Assembly (NCBI GenBank): GCA_029339505.1
Contig: JAQISU010000167.1
Span: forward strand, 3,321,001-3,385,000
Origin: Unio delphinus
Lineage: Eukaryota > Mollusca > Bivalvia > Unionida > Unionidae
DNA: 64,000 bases
Direction of reading: 5' to 3'
Shown one piece after another: positions 35,147-47,350 of this stretch (position 1 is its first letter; each line of letters begins with the position of its first letter). The notes beneath the pieces are model-generated. The model searched no databases and was not told the DNA's origin. It saw only the letters and a program-made list of their open reading frames with translations. The translations under genes and the position numbers were made by a program.

Positions 35147-35741
35147 TCTAAAACGATTGGCTAAAATCCAAAGACATCTTTCTGGATCATTCTATAAGTA
35201 TATGACTTAGTGAAGGTAGACTCCTTCTTTGACCTTCTATAAACTTACATAAAATCACGTGATCACTTGTTTACGTAAAAACAGGTATTTAAATTATTGT
35301 TTGGGATAGAACAATTCAGTAGAATCTAGGCTTTTAAGTTAATAGTTGTGATTTGAGTTATATTTGCATTTGTGTCAATTCGTTGAAGCAAGAGGAATTA
35401 TTTTATTTATATGGAAAAGAACATGTGCTCATAATTTCATTTGGATGTTTATAAAACAAGAATTGCATCACGTGACATCGTCAGCCATTTTGGATTACAT
35501 CGTCAAGATTCGAACCTGGAACTATTAGAATATTTATTTATCAGGACTCTTGCAATTCCATTAGTGGATTATTTTTGTGAATTCTATATTGGATTAATGT
35601 TGGATTTGATTTTCTAAAACCGTAAGTTTATTTATTTTATGAAAATAATTGTACTTAATAAAATTTGTTTGTTAACTTTTACAAGCTTGTTAGTTTTCAC
35701 TCTTTCTGTGTTGCTGCTTATTCGAGCCTAAGCACGTAACA
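35147..35741 (+). repeat. 3' LTR, 5' end missing
   Basis: Matches the 5' LTR from TCTAAAACGATTGGC onward and ends GTAACA at 35741. The bases to its left do not match the start of the 5' LTR, and no polypurine tract precedes it. The left end therefore appears to have been lost in the deletion that removed RT and RNase H. It carries the same two CACGTG boxes. Confidence 0.9.
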
Positions 35742-38700
35742 ACTAATACTACAATATGTTGTGAATCAACTTTTAAAAATAGCTGTAACAATGAGTTATA
35801 GTTTTTTTATTGTTAAACCTTGTTTTCTTCCTTAGTTCTTTTAAGATGAGTTCCCTTCTTTTAACGACACAGAGTAATTTATGAGTTTTAAAAGTCTTTT
35901 TTAACGCAATATATTATTTTGTTCTCATATGTGTATTATATTCAATGTAACATTTAAACTATGCATAATGTAACATTTAAACTATACATCTTCGCTGAAT
36001 ACAGCAAGTCTACGTAGCTTTGTCAGATGTAGACCTACATCAACACACAATTTTAAAACTGCGAATGACCTATATTTCTTTTGCAACTTTTCTAAAAGAA
36101 TACCTTGCACCCCCTTTTAACTATAATTTATTCCGTAACGATAATTGTGATGATTTTGAATTTTCGATTCTTTCTATAATGACCTTGACATACATTTTTT
36201 ATTGTATCTAAATTTATTTGTATCACCAATACCGTACTTTGATTTGCATTCGCATATCTGCTCTGCATCATGAAAATTCCTTTGTTATATCATCAGGAAA
36301 ACACTTTACTCTGAATGTAATTATTCTCCTACTATAATTATTTTCAGACAAGTTAAATGAGATTTTCCTGTGAATGTTAATGATGTACATGATCTAGTTT
36401 GTAATTATTCATACATACATTACTAAACTCTTCGATATCTTTCTTTATGATTGATTTTTCCTTTAATGCTTCTAATCATTCTATGTTAAATTCATAACTA
36501 AAAGTCTGAAGCGACTAGTATTTCTTTACAGCCAGCAACTTTTTCTTACCATAGTTTTCAAATCCATCACCTTTAATAGCCTAAACACATCTAAAGGTAA
36601 GTTCAGATATTTTTGGCACTATCGTCACTTGTTTATCATTGTGTATTTTTCCCAGTGATGCCTTGACGAAAACTTAGCCCGAAAAATGATATACCGTAAG
36701 TGTATATTATTTTTAATTGCAATGGATGCAGGAAAGACGTCTTTAATTAGTGGTGTTTTCCTACTTTACCATCGTGTATTTCACTCTAACAAATATGACA
36801 ACGTAACCGTTTTGCGGCTCATGAGATGTATATATACTTATGGAATCACGTTTTTGTGTCTTGCAATTTTAATTAGGCGTCAAACACCTAAACAATTCTA
36901 ACATAATTGCTTTTTTTTTCTTAACTTATTTATTTTTAAATTTAAAAAAAAAACATGAAACTTGAAAAACTATTTACTTCACGATAGTATTTGTTTCGAA
37001 TAGACTCAAATGTAAAAAAATCGAACATGTTAAATTCTATCACCCTAACATACTCAGTAAATATGTCTACACTCTCGAATATGTTTAAATATACGTTCCC
37101 AATTAGGCATCATTATTATTATTATATTGCTTTTATTTTTTGGCGTCCAAGGAACTATATAGATAGTGTGTATGGATTATTGTTTCTTTTACATGGAAGG
37201 AACATCTATTATCCTTGTTTATAAAATTTAAGTTGACATTATGGTTCCTCAAGTTTCGTAATTTATGTGTTTCCTCTCATTCAAATATATATTTAAATAT
37301 AAAGAAACATCGTGCATTCTACTAGAGAACCACTATGCATCGTAACCTATTTCCTAAAAATATATTGTGCTCAGAATTTCAAATTACCCATCTATTACAT
37401 TTTGAATTTAATCTCTGCCCATTATGTTAAAAGTCTTTGATATGCTAAATCAATTCCTCAAAAATAAACATGCTACCCTTGTATCGTCAAATGAGTGCAG
37501 TCACTAAACCAAGTACACAATTTTTATTAGCAGGATATCCCATTTTTTTTATAATTATCTGCTTGTAAAATGCCATATTAAGACTACATAAAAACTGAGA
37601 TGGCTTTCCTCATAACACCAAAGCTCTATTAGACGATTCTTATTGACATTTTGTTTTCCTTCTATTAACTTTTTTCCATTGGTAGCCGGACTGCAATTGT
37701 TTTAACATTTAAAATGCAACTGATACTGAAGAATCCATTACCATAATCAGGTTCTATTCTTTTTCATTAACAAACTTATTATAGATTATTGGGAAAAGTG
37801 AAGATATAGAAACTGTAAAGTTCAAAACTGGTATTAATTGTACAATCAACGCACGCATCTATTTAAGTCATGTTCAACGAACATTAAAGAGCGGCTTGTA
37901 GAGTTTATAACCTTATTAAAAGTGTATAGCCAACATTATTTATTGATTTAAAACAACCCTGGGATATTAAATGTTGAATTTACTTTTTTGGAATCAAGGG
38001 TAAAACGGGTACAATTGAGCTTACACATGAAACCATATACATTTTTCAAAGAGTTGAATAGACGATGCAAACTTTTAATGAATTGGTTTCTATAATAAAG
38101 GCTGCTAGCTCGTTAACGTTAACGTTAATGTCACCCTAAAGCAATTTTCATGTAGTGAATGCATTAAATACGCGATTCACATTTTACACCTTTTGGCCAT
38201 TTGTTTGCGTTTACATAACTGAAGATGTTAAAGAAACTCCAATTTCTCTATTACAAGCAAGTGAAGGAAATTAAATACGATAAAACATATAAAAAGGTCA
38301 GCATGGTAACTATAGACTAACCGTCATAATCAAAGAGAAATATAATTTGAAATAATTTGTATTGCATTTTGTGATAAATTTTAGATACTATGGAATCGAT
38401 TATGTCCTTAAATGTACATAATAATGCAGTTAGTTTCGAATTTGGATGGCAGAAATAATTACAAAGACGCGACTGTCGAAAATTATGATTGATGGATAAT
38501 CACAATTACTAATCACAAAATTTATAATAATCGTGGTATGTGAGAAGAGAGAACAATTTAAGTAAATTAACTTTAATATTTCTAATTTGGTGATGTGCAA
38601 TTGACTAGTTTGACGGTATACCTTTTCTCAAACTGTGAAGGTTTGTAAATATTAAAAGTCTATGTAATGTATATTTAGAAATAAAAAAGTCTAGTGCATT

Positions 38701-38989
38701 GAACATCGACATTAGCTGATAATGTTCTGAACTTTTGAATAATTTTATTCTTTGCTTTCAACTTATTCTACAAAAATGTGCAAGAAAAGATTAAAGATAA
38801 ATGAGGTAATACCGGAGTTTCCTGGAAAGCTCTTTCATTCTAAGTTCTGTTCTGGTGGGTTTTTTCCCCCTAAAATGTTATCGTCAATCTGTGTTGTTAA
38901 ATTGGGTTAAGGAGGGCTGGCACATTTTTGGTACAAGTATGATTTTGCTTTGCTCGCTACAAGCATTTGGAACACTGCTGTTTGAATAT
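35742..38989. other. Long intergenic stretch, nothing recognised
   Basis: About 3.2 kb of AT-rich sequence with a perfect 25-bp tandem duplication near 35944-35990 (around AATGTAACATTTAAACTA). A run of GTTAACGTTAACGTTAA lies near 38113. Plus-strand frames at 36020-36211, 36686-36901 and 36991-37224 have no family features. Confidence 0.5.
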
Positions 38990-40265
38990 AACTTACCGCA
39001 TACAGGTCACAAAGGAATACGATATTCTGGGCAATGTTCCTTATGGGGTGAGAATGGTAGTCATACGCATTACTGTGGGAAACGACATTCTGTGCAATGA
39101 CCTTTATTGGGGAGGAGGTATACGGGGAAATTATATTCTGTGAAATGGCCTTTATAAGGGGAGTTATACGTTTCATGAAGAGATACTCTATTCTGTTAAA
39201 TGGCCTTTGTGAGAGTGGGAGTTATACGTCTTATGACTTTTATGACGGTGCGAGTTATAAGTCTCATAGAGGGATACTATATTCCAGGCATTGTCGTTCT
39301 GGAGTGAGGCTTCGAGTTATGTGTCTCAAGAAGGAATATGATATTCGGTGCAATGGCCTTTATGGGGGTGGGAGTAATAAGCCTATAAAGGAATACTGTA
39401 ACTGTGCAGTGGTTTTTATAAGGGTGGGAGTTAAACGTCTTACGATTGAATATCATATTCTGTGTAATGGCCTTTATGGGGGTGAGAGTTATAGTCTCAT
39501 GAAGGGACACTATATTCTGCACAATGGCTTTTATAGGGATGGGAGGTATACTTCTTACGATGGTTTGGTTTGGATTTTTAACGTCGCTTTAACAATTTTT
39601 TAGTCATATCGCAACGATGTTTGCTGTGTGTCAGTTTATACGATGTCTGGCACTGGGACATCATGCTGCAGTCAAATTATCCTGACACCAGGCCAATGAA
39701 CCCTCTTTATGCTGAGCATATTCCTTCATGAGGCAGCTGTTAGTAACTGTTTTGTAGGTCTTTGGTATGACTCCGCCGGGGATCGAAGCAACGACCTCAC
39801 GCATCCGAGGAGGACGCTCTAACCAAAAGGCCAAAGGAGTGGTACGTCTTACGATAGAATACCACATTTTGTGGTATGGCCTTTATGGGGGTGGAGACTA
39901 TGTCCCATGAAGGGACACGATATTATGTGCATTGGACTTGATCGGGTGGAAATTATACATCTCATAAAGAAATATGATAGTCTGTGCAATAGCTTGTGAG
40001 GGTGGGAGTTTTACGTCTCGTGAAGGAATACTTTATTATGTACAATGTGCTTTATGAGTTAGATGTCTACGATGTGATATTATCTTCAGGGCGATGGCCT
40101 TTATGGGATGTGAGTTATACGTCTCATGACATGAGACTATTCTGTGCAATGGTCTTATCGGTGTGGAAGTTATACGTCTCGTTAAGGGATATTATTTCTG
40201 TACGATGGCCGTTTTGGGGTATTCTTTTATGTGCAATGACCTTTATGGTAGTGTGATATACGTCA
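38990..40265. repeat. Degenerate 57-bp minisatellite interrupted by a SINE
   Basis: About 17 diverged units on the theme GTGCAATGGCCTTTATGGGG, GTGGGAGTTATACGTCTCAT, GAAGGGATACTATATTC. The array is split at 39562-39846 by a SINE and continues on the other side in the same phase of sequence. The open frames within it, on both strands, are artefacts of the repeat. Confidence 0.92.
39562..39846 (-). mobile_element. V-type mollusc SINE, full length, with 9-bp target duplication
   Basis: Read in sense (minus strand), a tRNA-like head starts near 39846 with an A-box-like GGCCTTTTGGTTAGAGCG and a B-box-like GCTTCGATCC. A body follows with GGTATGACT-, CCAGGC-, TATCCTGACACC- and GATGTC-type motifs on the plus strand. 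The 3' tail contains GCGACGTTAAAAATCC then AAACC repeats. Flanking direct repeats TCTTACGAT lie at 39553-39561 and 39847-39855. The element sits inside the 57-bp array, so it inserted after the array formed. The family resembles the V-domain SINEs known across molluscs, recognised from memory. Confidence 0.85.
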
Positions 40266-41069
40266 TGCGATGGATACCCGATGTGTCAAATTAAGCATGT
40301 TGTTTCTTTAAATTTTCTCACGAAAAAGTGACTACTGTATATTTGGAGATACATTTTATTTGATGTTGGCTTTTATGGGGATTTGAGTTAATATGCTCTA
40401 ACGGCAATTATTTTTATTAACTCGTAAAGTTATGATGCCATCAGTGTGTTAACCATATTCACGCATATATTCTATAAGTATAAAACAGCTCTATAATTTT
40501 ACCATTCTGAAGTATGAGTTTAAAAATGTTACCATTATATTAAATTACATATCACATACAAAGGGTATCAATAAACGTTTAAAATTTCTCACCTCAGACA
40601 GAAGCGGTAAAGGTCCATTATACTAAATAAAATTAATCTAAGCACAACTTCTGAAAAAATGTCCCTACACCAGTCATCAAGGTAGACAAATGCAATGAAC
40701 TATTTCTGAGAGCTCAAGAAAGGTATTTTCAAATGCACAGCCACTAAAAATTACAAATGCAAAAAGATTCTGCTTTAAAGAAGACCCCTGTTTAGAACAC
40801 ATTTTTAAAACGGAAGAGTTCATCACTTATGGCGGAAATGTATCGCACAAGTTAAAAGGAGAAGTATCGAAATAATTCAAGACGTCTCCATCTAGCATCG
40901 CTAATTAGCATGGTTAAAATAGAATGTTATACTAAAATATAAAGTTGCTTAAAAATATTAATGGCGTTTGGCAACATTCTGCACACGTCTTTAACACATA
41001 AATGACTCGAAAGATTGCATAGTTGGATTTTTTTCCACGATAAGTGCAGGAAAAAGAATGTATATTATA
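40266..41069. other. Intergenic stretch, nothing recognised
   Basis: No gene or transposon recognised. Confidence 0.5.

Positions 41070-41118
<49 letters not shown>
41070..41118. repeat. (AAT)n microsatellite
   Basis: About 16 AAT triplets. Confidence 0.97.
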
Positions 41119-41519
41119 TTTAATCAGGCTCCTCACAGCCCTTCACTACCACCACGACAATCACAAATTACATTTCATTTTGAACATATTTTGTATAATG
41201 TTATTTACAGTGATTCCCTTTTTAAAAATTGCTCACTCCTTTTCACGCATGTGTTTATTTTTAAAGCGTTTATATTTTTAATTTATAGATCATAATTTGA
41301 TATGTATACCTATGCAGTGTAATTAGTGTTTGTATATTATTTTCTCGTCTATGTTCTTTAAGTGTGTATTATCCCTCCCCACATCAGTATTTTTGTGGCC
41401 GGTCACTATGAACTTCCTCTTGAGTTAGTTATGGTTTTATATCGCCATACCATTACAACGGAATAGAATTACCTCGTTTGAAAATGTTAAACAGCTTGTG
41501 GCTTCTTTGTGATGGTAAT
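41119..41519. other. Intergenic stretch, nothing recognised
   Basis: No feature recognised apart from the trinucleotide tract at its left edge. Confidence 0.5.
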
Positions 41520-42085
41520 AAATTGATTATGAAAAATGACAGGCTAAAAGATAGTTGAATGAAGATATTGTTAAGATAAATTATATCCATTTGTGGAAAT
41601 TGTCAGGCTACATTATATGTGGTTGTTGATACTGCCATGTTAAATGATATTTGATTGTGAATATTTCCAGGGTATATTATATCTCTGAATATTGTCAGGC
41701 CAAAAGATATCTGATGGTTGATAATGTCAGGCTTAATGATATCTTATTTTCTATGTTACCAGGCTAAATGATACTTTATTGTGCATATTGTCAGGCCCAA
41801 TGATATTTTACTGTGGATATTGTCAGGCCTAATGATATTTGACTGTGGATATTACCAGGCTTAATGATATTGGACTGTGGATATTACCAGGCTTAATGAT
41901 ATTTGAATGTGCATATTGCCAGGCTTGATGATATTTGATTACATATTGTCAGGCTTATTGATATTTGAATGTGCATATTGCCAGGCTGAATTATATTTGA
42001 CTGGATATTGTCAGGCTTAATGATATTTGACCGGATATTGCGAGGCTTAATGATTCTTGATTGTGTATATTGTCAGGGTGTCAGA
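41520..42085. repeat. Degenerate 32-bp minisatellite, about 17 units
   Basis: Units of 28-36 bp around TCAGGCTTAATGATATTTGA followed by CTGTGGATATTG. Sharpest between 41780 and 42050, decaying at both ends. Confidence 0.88.
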
Positions 42086-42809
42086 GTACATCCAGTCACT
42101 CGGATACATCCATTGTTACAGCTATTTTTAAACGTTCATTCAAAACGTTACTTTTTATTTTATTATTAGGTTACACTATATTTAAGGCTGGATGACAGAT
42201 TACGCTTGACCAAAAATAATGTAGAAAATGTATGTTGTACATTATTGGTGACGTGATAATTAAAAGCTTGATGATGCATTATGTATACTGCCCAAGTTGT
42301 GTCAAATTCAGACTTTTCTTTCATTAAATTTTCTCACGAAAAGTGACTACTCTATATTTGGAGGTACATTATATATTTTAATGTTGGCTGTCTGATTATG
42401 CCTGATCATATATATTCTGAACAGTACCACAAGAAACGTGTCTGCTTTAACTCTTAAGTCACATGATATTTGACTGTGGGTGTCAGATTTATTAATAGAT
42501 GAGCTTGTTTTCATGTGTAATTTTTAAGACAATTGAGAGCCATACTTTTGGGGGGCGGGGTAATCTGATATTACACGGCATGCCAGATGTCATACCAGAT
42601 GTAATATTTCTGACAGAAACGTGTTCAATACCAAACTGTATTGTCATATAAATGATGTATTTTGATAATTAAGCAGCTGATATAATTTGCAAAGGCTAGT
42701 AAATTTAAGGATATTGATCGTTGTCCAGAGGATATTGGTTATCTTATACCTCTATGAACGATGATAAGATTAATCCACGCACTGTCACATCAAGAACGGA
42801 TTATATAGT
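42086..42809. other. Intergenic stretch, nothing recognised
   Basis: A short segment TTTTCTCACGAAAAGTGACTA (about 42330) resembles one at about 40314; it may be an unidentified dispersed repeat. No gene recognised. Confidence 0.4.
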
Positions 42810-43017
42810 GCATGGGTGATATTAATGAGTGCATATGCGATATCAATGAGTGCATGGGGATATCAATTAGTAAATAGGCGATATCAATGAGTGCATGGGA
42901 ATATCAATGAGTGCAGAGGCGATATCAATGAGTGCATGGGGGGATATCAATGAGTGCATATGTGATATCAATGAGTGCATGAAAGATATCAATGAGTGCA
43001 TGAAAGATATCAATGCA
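42810..43017. repeat. 21-bp minisatellite, about 10 units
   Basis: Repeats of GATATCAATGAGTGCATGGG with small length changes. It runs directly into the LINE 3' end that follows. Confidence 0.93.
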
Positions 43018-43214
43018 TGGGCCGAAACTGGAAAGAACACGACTATTACTGTATGTTTTGTATCTTATATGTTTTCAGTATGTTTTTATGTTTTCCATTT
43101 TCATGGTTTTGTTATTTGTTATTCTGTAGTGTAGTCATATCATTATAGATGTAAAGCGCTTAGAGCGTCTAAAGATTAGACGATATACAACGTCCTCATT
43201 TTTATTATTATTAC
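43018..43214 (+). mobile_element. L2-like LINE, 3' end only
   Basis: About 190 bp matching the 3' untranslated end of the LINE at 50818-51900 (there in reverse). Shared sequence includes TTGTATCTTATATGTTTTCA, TGTAGTGTAGTCATATCATT and ATGTAAAGCGCTTAGAGC, then a TCTAAAGATTAGACG box and a short TTATTATTATTA tail. The rest of the element is absent, as is usual for 5'-truncated LINE insertions. Confidence 0.82.
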
Positions 43215-45188
43215 TAACTATATGGATATTCGAATAAAACGTTATGTGAAGGATGTTGCCATTAAAGCATTCCAGTTGGAAGATTTACATGATTTTTAAA
43301 TTAAATCCAAACCTACTCTACACGTGGGATTCAATAAGCCTGTTCCGATATCTCAGCATGCACATAATTTTAAGTATTTTTAATTTCTATGATATGTTGG
43401 CTTTAATTAGTTATTAATATTATATTATGTATATTTGTAATTTGTAATTGACATTACTTCAAATTAATTGGAATATCATTTTCACTCGGGAAATAAATTT
43501 CATAAACAATACAATACGTATGTCGATATTTCTCATTGATTGTGGATTAAATATTCAGATCATTATTAATGTATGCATTTTTATAGTCTTGATTCGGACG
43601 CTAGAATTTATTTTCATTTAGTGACATAATATTTTCAGATAATAGCAATTACGCCCTATATCAATAGAAATGTTATTGTCTTATTCATCTAAAATTGCTA
43701 ATTATTGAATTAATAACTTGTAGTATAATCAGTATTGACGTTTTGTTCAGTCTTTCATTTGGGTGGAATTATTTATTCAAATTACTTTTCGCTGTAAATG
43801 CAAAGACTGATCTATAATATTCTTGGACAGAAATATAAAATTGAAATTATCATGAATTCAGAGAATTAAAATTTTGGACAGCATTACTGTGATGCATCAA
43901 AATACATCAACATATTCAATATTGGAACTGACTTGGAATGCCACATTCCAAGCGAATCGACACATCACAACTGACACATCAACATATTCAATGTACTTTG
44001 AATGCCACTGGAATTCGATAAAAACTTCATACATTTGGACTTGTGATAGATCTTTTAGGACTATTTGGGATTGAATTCGCAATACAGTAAGTTCTTTTTA
44101 AATTTTCAGCTTGTTTTCTAAGTAAATAATTGTTACAAATAATTGTTGGGGTTTGTTTTATATACTTTCAGTTCCTTAGTATAAACCAAAGAGTCGTAAC
44201 AATAAGCACTCGGCAAGGATATGGCGAATGCACCAAGTTGCTTGCCATTTTATTAAAGACAACGCGTAATGCTCTTTTCAACACTAAGACAGGTTATAAT
44301 GTTTGAATACATCTTAGGAATCAGCAATAAAGTGAAAATACTACCTTGCTACCGTGCCACCATAAACAACGCAGCAACAACAAAAACAAAATTTTACAAA
44401 AACTTAAAGCTTAATACAGGACAAGGGTTTTTCTAAGCAATACAATCTTGTATATTAGTCATACACAAATGATTTGTGTTAAGTACTAATTAGGTCACAT
44501 CAATCAGTAGTAGTTTTCTTTCAGTCTTGAAATAATTGCATTTGAGAAGATTGAATGGTATCTTTGGGAAAATATCACACGTGTTTACTTTGTCACCAAT
44601 AAAAACCGCGAGATTTAATACAGTAAACAATTTATATTCTGTATAGGTTTTAAAGCTGCCTTCTCCATAGGTCAGACAATGTCAAGATAAAGAACACATT
44701 TTCGTACGGATTACAATTGGTTGCAATAACAGTTGATTGAATCCACTAATCTAGCAATACCGCGAAAAACAAAATGAAGAGACCTTGTAAACCATAATTT
44801 ACGGCTTTTTGTTTGAACTGTTCTTATTCATCTAACATCCAAACAGAGAGCGGTATGTATCACTCAAAAATCGTAACGGAAGATGAACCCTTTTAATTAA
44901 TTATATTGTCCTACTTGCAGCCACAAGATCAACATGTATTTCCATTATATAGTCTATTAACTGAAATAGTGTTAACAATGTGCGATATCTTTACTCTGTC
45001 TCACAGATTGAATGTCTCGAGTTTTATCAGTCAGGGCTGCTTCACAAGAGATGCTGCATTATACGTTAGAAAAATAAATTTCTGCTTTGATGGTAACAGA
45101 TGCGATGATCATTAAAATATCTTAATTTTGTACCACAAGGAGACCAACTATTTTTCAAGTAATGAATTGTTTTATGATTAGTATTATA
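43215..45188. other. Intergenic stretch with one imperfect duplication
   Basis: No gene recognised. An imperfect duplication of about 75 bp occurs at 43905-44020: ACATCAACATATTCAAT twice, each followed by a GAATGCCA-containing segment. Confidence 0.5.
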
Positions 45189-46838
45189 TTTAGGCAATTT
45201 AACACAGCCGCACAGTTTAATTTAGGCAATAAACACAGCCGCACAGTTTAATTTAGGCAATAAACACAGCCGCACAGTTTAATTTAGGCAATAAACACAG
45301 CCGCACAGTTTAATTTAGGCAATAAACACAGCCGCACAGTTTAATGTAGGCAATAAACACAGCCGCACAGTTTAATTTAGGGAATAAACACAGCCGCACA
45401 GTTTAATTTAGGCAATAAACACAGCCGCACAGTTTAATTTAGGCAATAAACACAGCCGTACAGTTTAATTTAGGCAATAAACACAGCCGCACAGTTTAAT
45501 TTAGGCAATAAACACAGCCGCACAGTTTAATGTAGGCAATAAACTCAGCCGCACAGTTTAATGTAGGCAATAAACTCAGCCGCACAGTTTAATTTAGGCA
45601 ATAAACACAGCCGCACAGTTTAATGTAGGCAATAAACACAGCCGCACAGTTTAATTTAGGCAATAAACACAGCCGCACAGTTTAATGTAGGCAATAAACA
45701 CAGCCGCACAGTTTAATTTAGGCAATAAACACAGCCGCACAGTTTAATTTAGGCAATAAACACAGCCGCACAGTTTAATTTAGGCAATAAACACAGCCAC
45801 ACAGTTTAATTTAGGCAATAAACACAGCCGCACAGTTTAATTTAGGCAATAAACACAGCCGCACAGTTTAATTAAGGCAATAAACACAGCCGCACAGTTT
45901 AATTTAGGCAATAAACACAGCCGTACAGTTTAATTTAGGCAATAAACACAGCCGCACAGTTTAATTTAGGCAATAAACACAGCCGTACAGTTTAATTTAG
46001 GCAATAAACACAGCCGCACAGTTTAATTTAGGCAATAAACACAGCCGCACAGTTTAATTTAGGCAATAAACACAGCCGCACAGTTTAATTTAGGCAATAA
46101 ACACAGCCACACAGTTTAATTTAGGCAATAAACACAACCGCACAGTTTAATTTAGGCAATAAACACAGCCGCACAGTTTAATTAAGGCAATAAACACAGC
46201 CGCACAGTTTAATTTAGGCAATAAACACAGCCGTACAGTTTAATTTAGGCAATAAACACAGCCGCACAGTTTAATTTAGGCAATAAACACAGCCGTACAG
46301 TTTAATTTAGGCAATAAACACAGCCGCACAGTTTAATTTAGGCAATAAACACAGCCGCACAGTTTAATTTAGGCAATAAACACAGCCGCACAGTTTAATT
46401 TAGACAATAAACACAGCCGTACAGTTTAATTTAGGCAATAAACACAGCCGTACAGTTTAATTTAGGCAATAAACACAGCCGTACAGTTTAATTTAGGCAA
46501 TAAACACAGCCGTACAGTTTAATTTAGGCAATAAACACAGCCGCACAGTTTAATTTAGGCAATAAACACAGCCGTACAGTTTAATTTAGGTAATAAACAC
46601 AGCCGCACAGTTTAATTTAAGCAATAAACACAGCCGTACAGTTTAATTTAGGCAATAAACACAGCCGCACAGTTTAATTTAGGCAATAAACACAGCCGCA
46701 CAGTTTAATTTAGGCAATAAACACAGCCGTACAGTTTAATTTAGGTAATAAACACAGCCGCACAGTTTAATTTAAGCAATAAACACAGCCGTACAGTTTA
46801 ATTTAGGCAATAAACACAGCCGCACAGTTTAATTTAGG
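45189..46838. repeat. 31-bp satellite array, about 53 units
   Basis: Continuous array of a 31-bp unit TTTAGGCAATAAACACAGCC plus GCACAGTTTAA, with single-base variants (GTACAG, GCCACACAG, AATGTAGG, ATTAAGG, AGGTAAT). Variant order reveals two longer periods: a block marked by GCCACACAG and ATTAAGG recurs 310 bp later (10 units), and a block marked by AGGTAATAA and TTTAAGC recurs 155 bp later (5 units). Confidence 0.98.
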
Positions 46839-46894
46839 TTCATAAATCAAGCGTACTAATCATCTCATCATTCGTTATCTACTTTCGTCCATAC

Positions 46895-46896
<2 letters not shown>
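46839..46896. other. Unique spacer between satellite and CT tract
   Basis: 58 bp of unique sequence separating the main array from the inverted CT/GA structure. Confidence 0.7.
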
Positions 46897-46982
<86 letters not shown>

Positions 46983-47030
46983 AGGGAATAAACACAGCCG
47001 TACAGTTTAATTTAGGCAATAAACACAGCC

Positions 47031-47105
<75 letters not shown>
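46897..47105. repeat. (CT)n - satellite fragment - (GA)n inverted structure
   Basis: About 86 bp of CT (46897-46982), then 54 bp made of 1.75 copies of the 31-bp satellite (46983-47036), then about 70 bp of GA (47035-47105). The arms are mutually complementary, so a single strand could fold into a hairpin with a stem of about 70 bp and the satellite fragment as loop. Confidence 0.95.
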
Positions 47106-47108
<3 letters not shown>

Positions 47109-47244
47109 ATAAATATAAACCAGAAAAAACGGTACGTGCTAAAGTGCTAAAGCCTGGATTATATAGAAGAATGCTTGATAATAGTTGGCATAATTTAAAT
47201 TTAATACAAATAATATTATCATATGTTAGATACAATTTCGTTGC

Positions 47245-47350
47245 TTCTCTACGGAGATTCGAACACATGTCCACGGGGTAAACGGCACCCATCGCCTTGC
47301 CTGCACACGCAAGTCCATATTCCACCACGACAAAGCGTACATCACCTACA
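47245..47350 (-). mobile_element. Possible tRNA-like SINE head
   Basis: The minus strand contains a B-box-like GTGTTCGAATCTCC (about 47255-47268) and, about 65 bp upstream in sense, a weak A-box-like GTCGTGGTGGAA. The segment has a higher G+C content than its flanks. No body, tail or target duplication was defined, so it could be a decayed SINE, a tRNA pseudogene or chance. Confidence 0.3.

Larger units (their letters stand above)
31528..35741 (+). mobile_element. Ty3/gypsy-type LTR retrotransposon, Gmr1-like, internally deleted
   Basis: Two long direct repeats about 600 bp each (LTRs) flank a region coding for Gag, aspartic protease and integrase fragments. No reverse transcriptase or RNase H is present. 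The integrase zinc-finger part follows the protease after a short spacer, with no room for RT between. In the Gmr1-like group of Ty3/gypsy elements integrase precedes RT, and this copy fits that order with RT and RNase H then lost by deletion next to the 3' LTR. The LTRs differ by about 17 substitutions and three small gaps over about 590 bp by eye, so the copy is neither brand new nor ancient. Stops and frameshifts make it inactive. No convincing target duplication was found. Confidence 0.9.

Noticed and set aside
39097..39603. 168-codon open frame on the plus strand
   Set aside because: It reads through diverged units of the 57-bp minisatellite, and the translation repeats with the array.
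45189..46838. Regular short repeats considered as a CRISPR array
   Set aside because: Units are contiguous with no unique spacers, and the genome is clearly animal.
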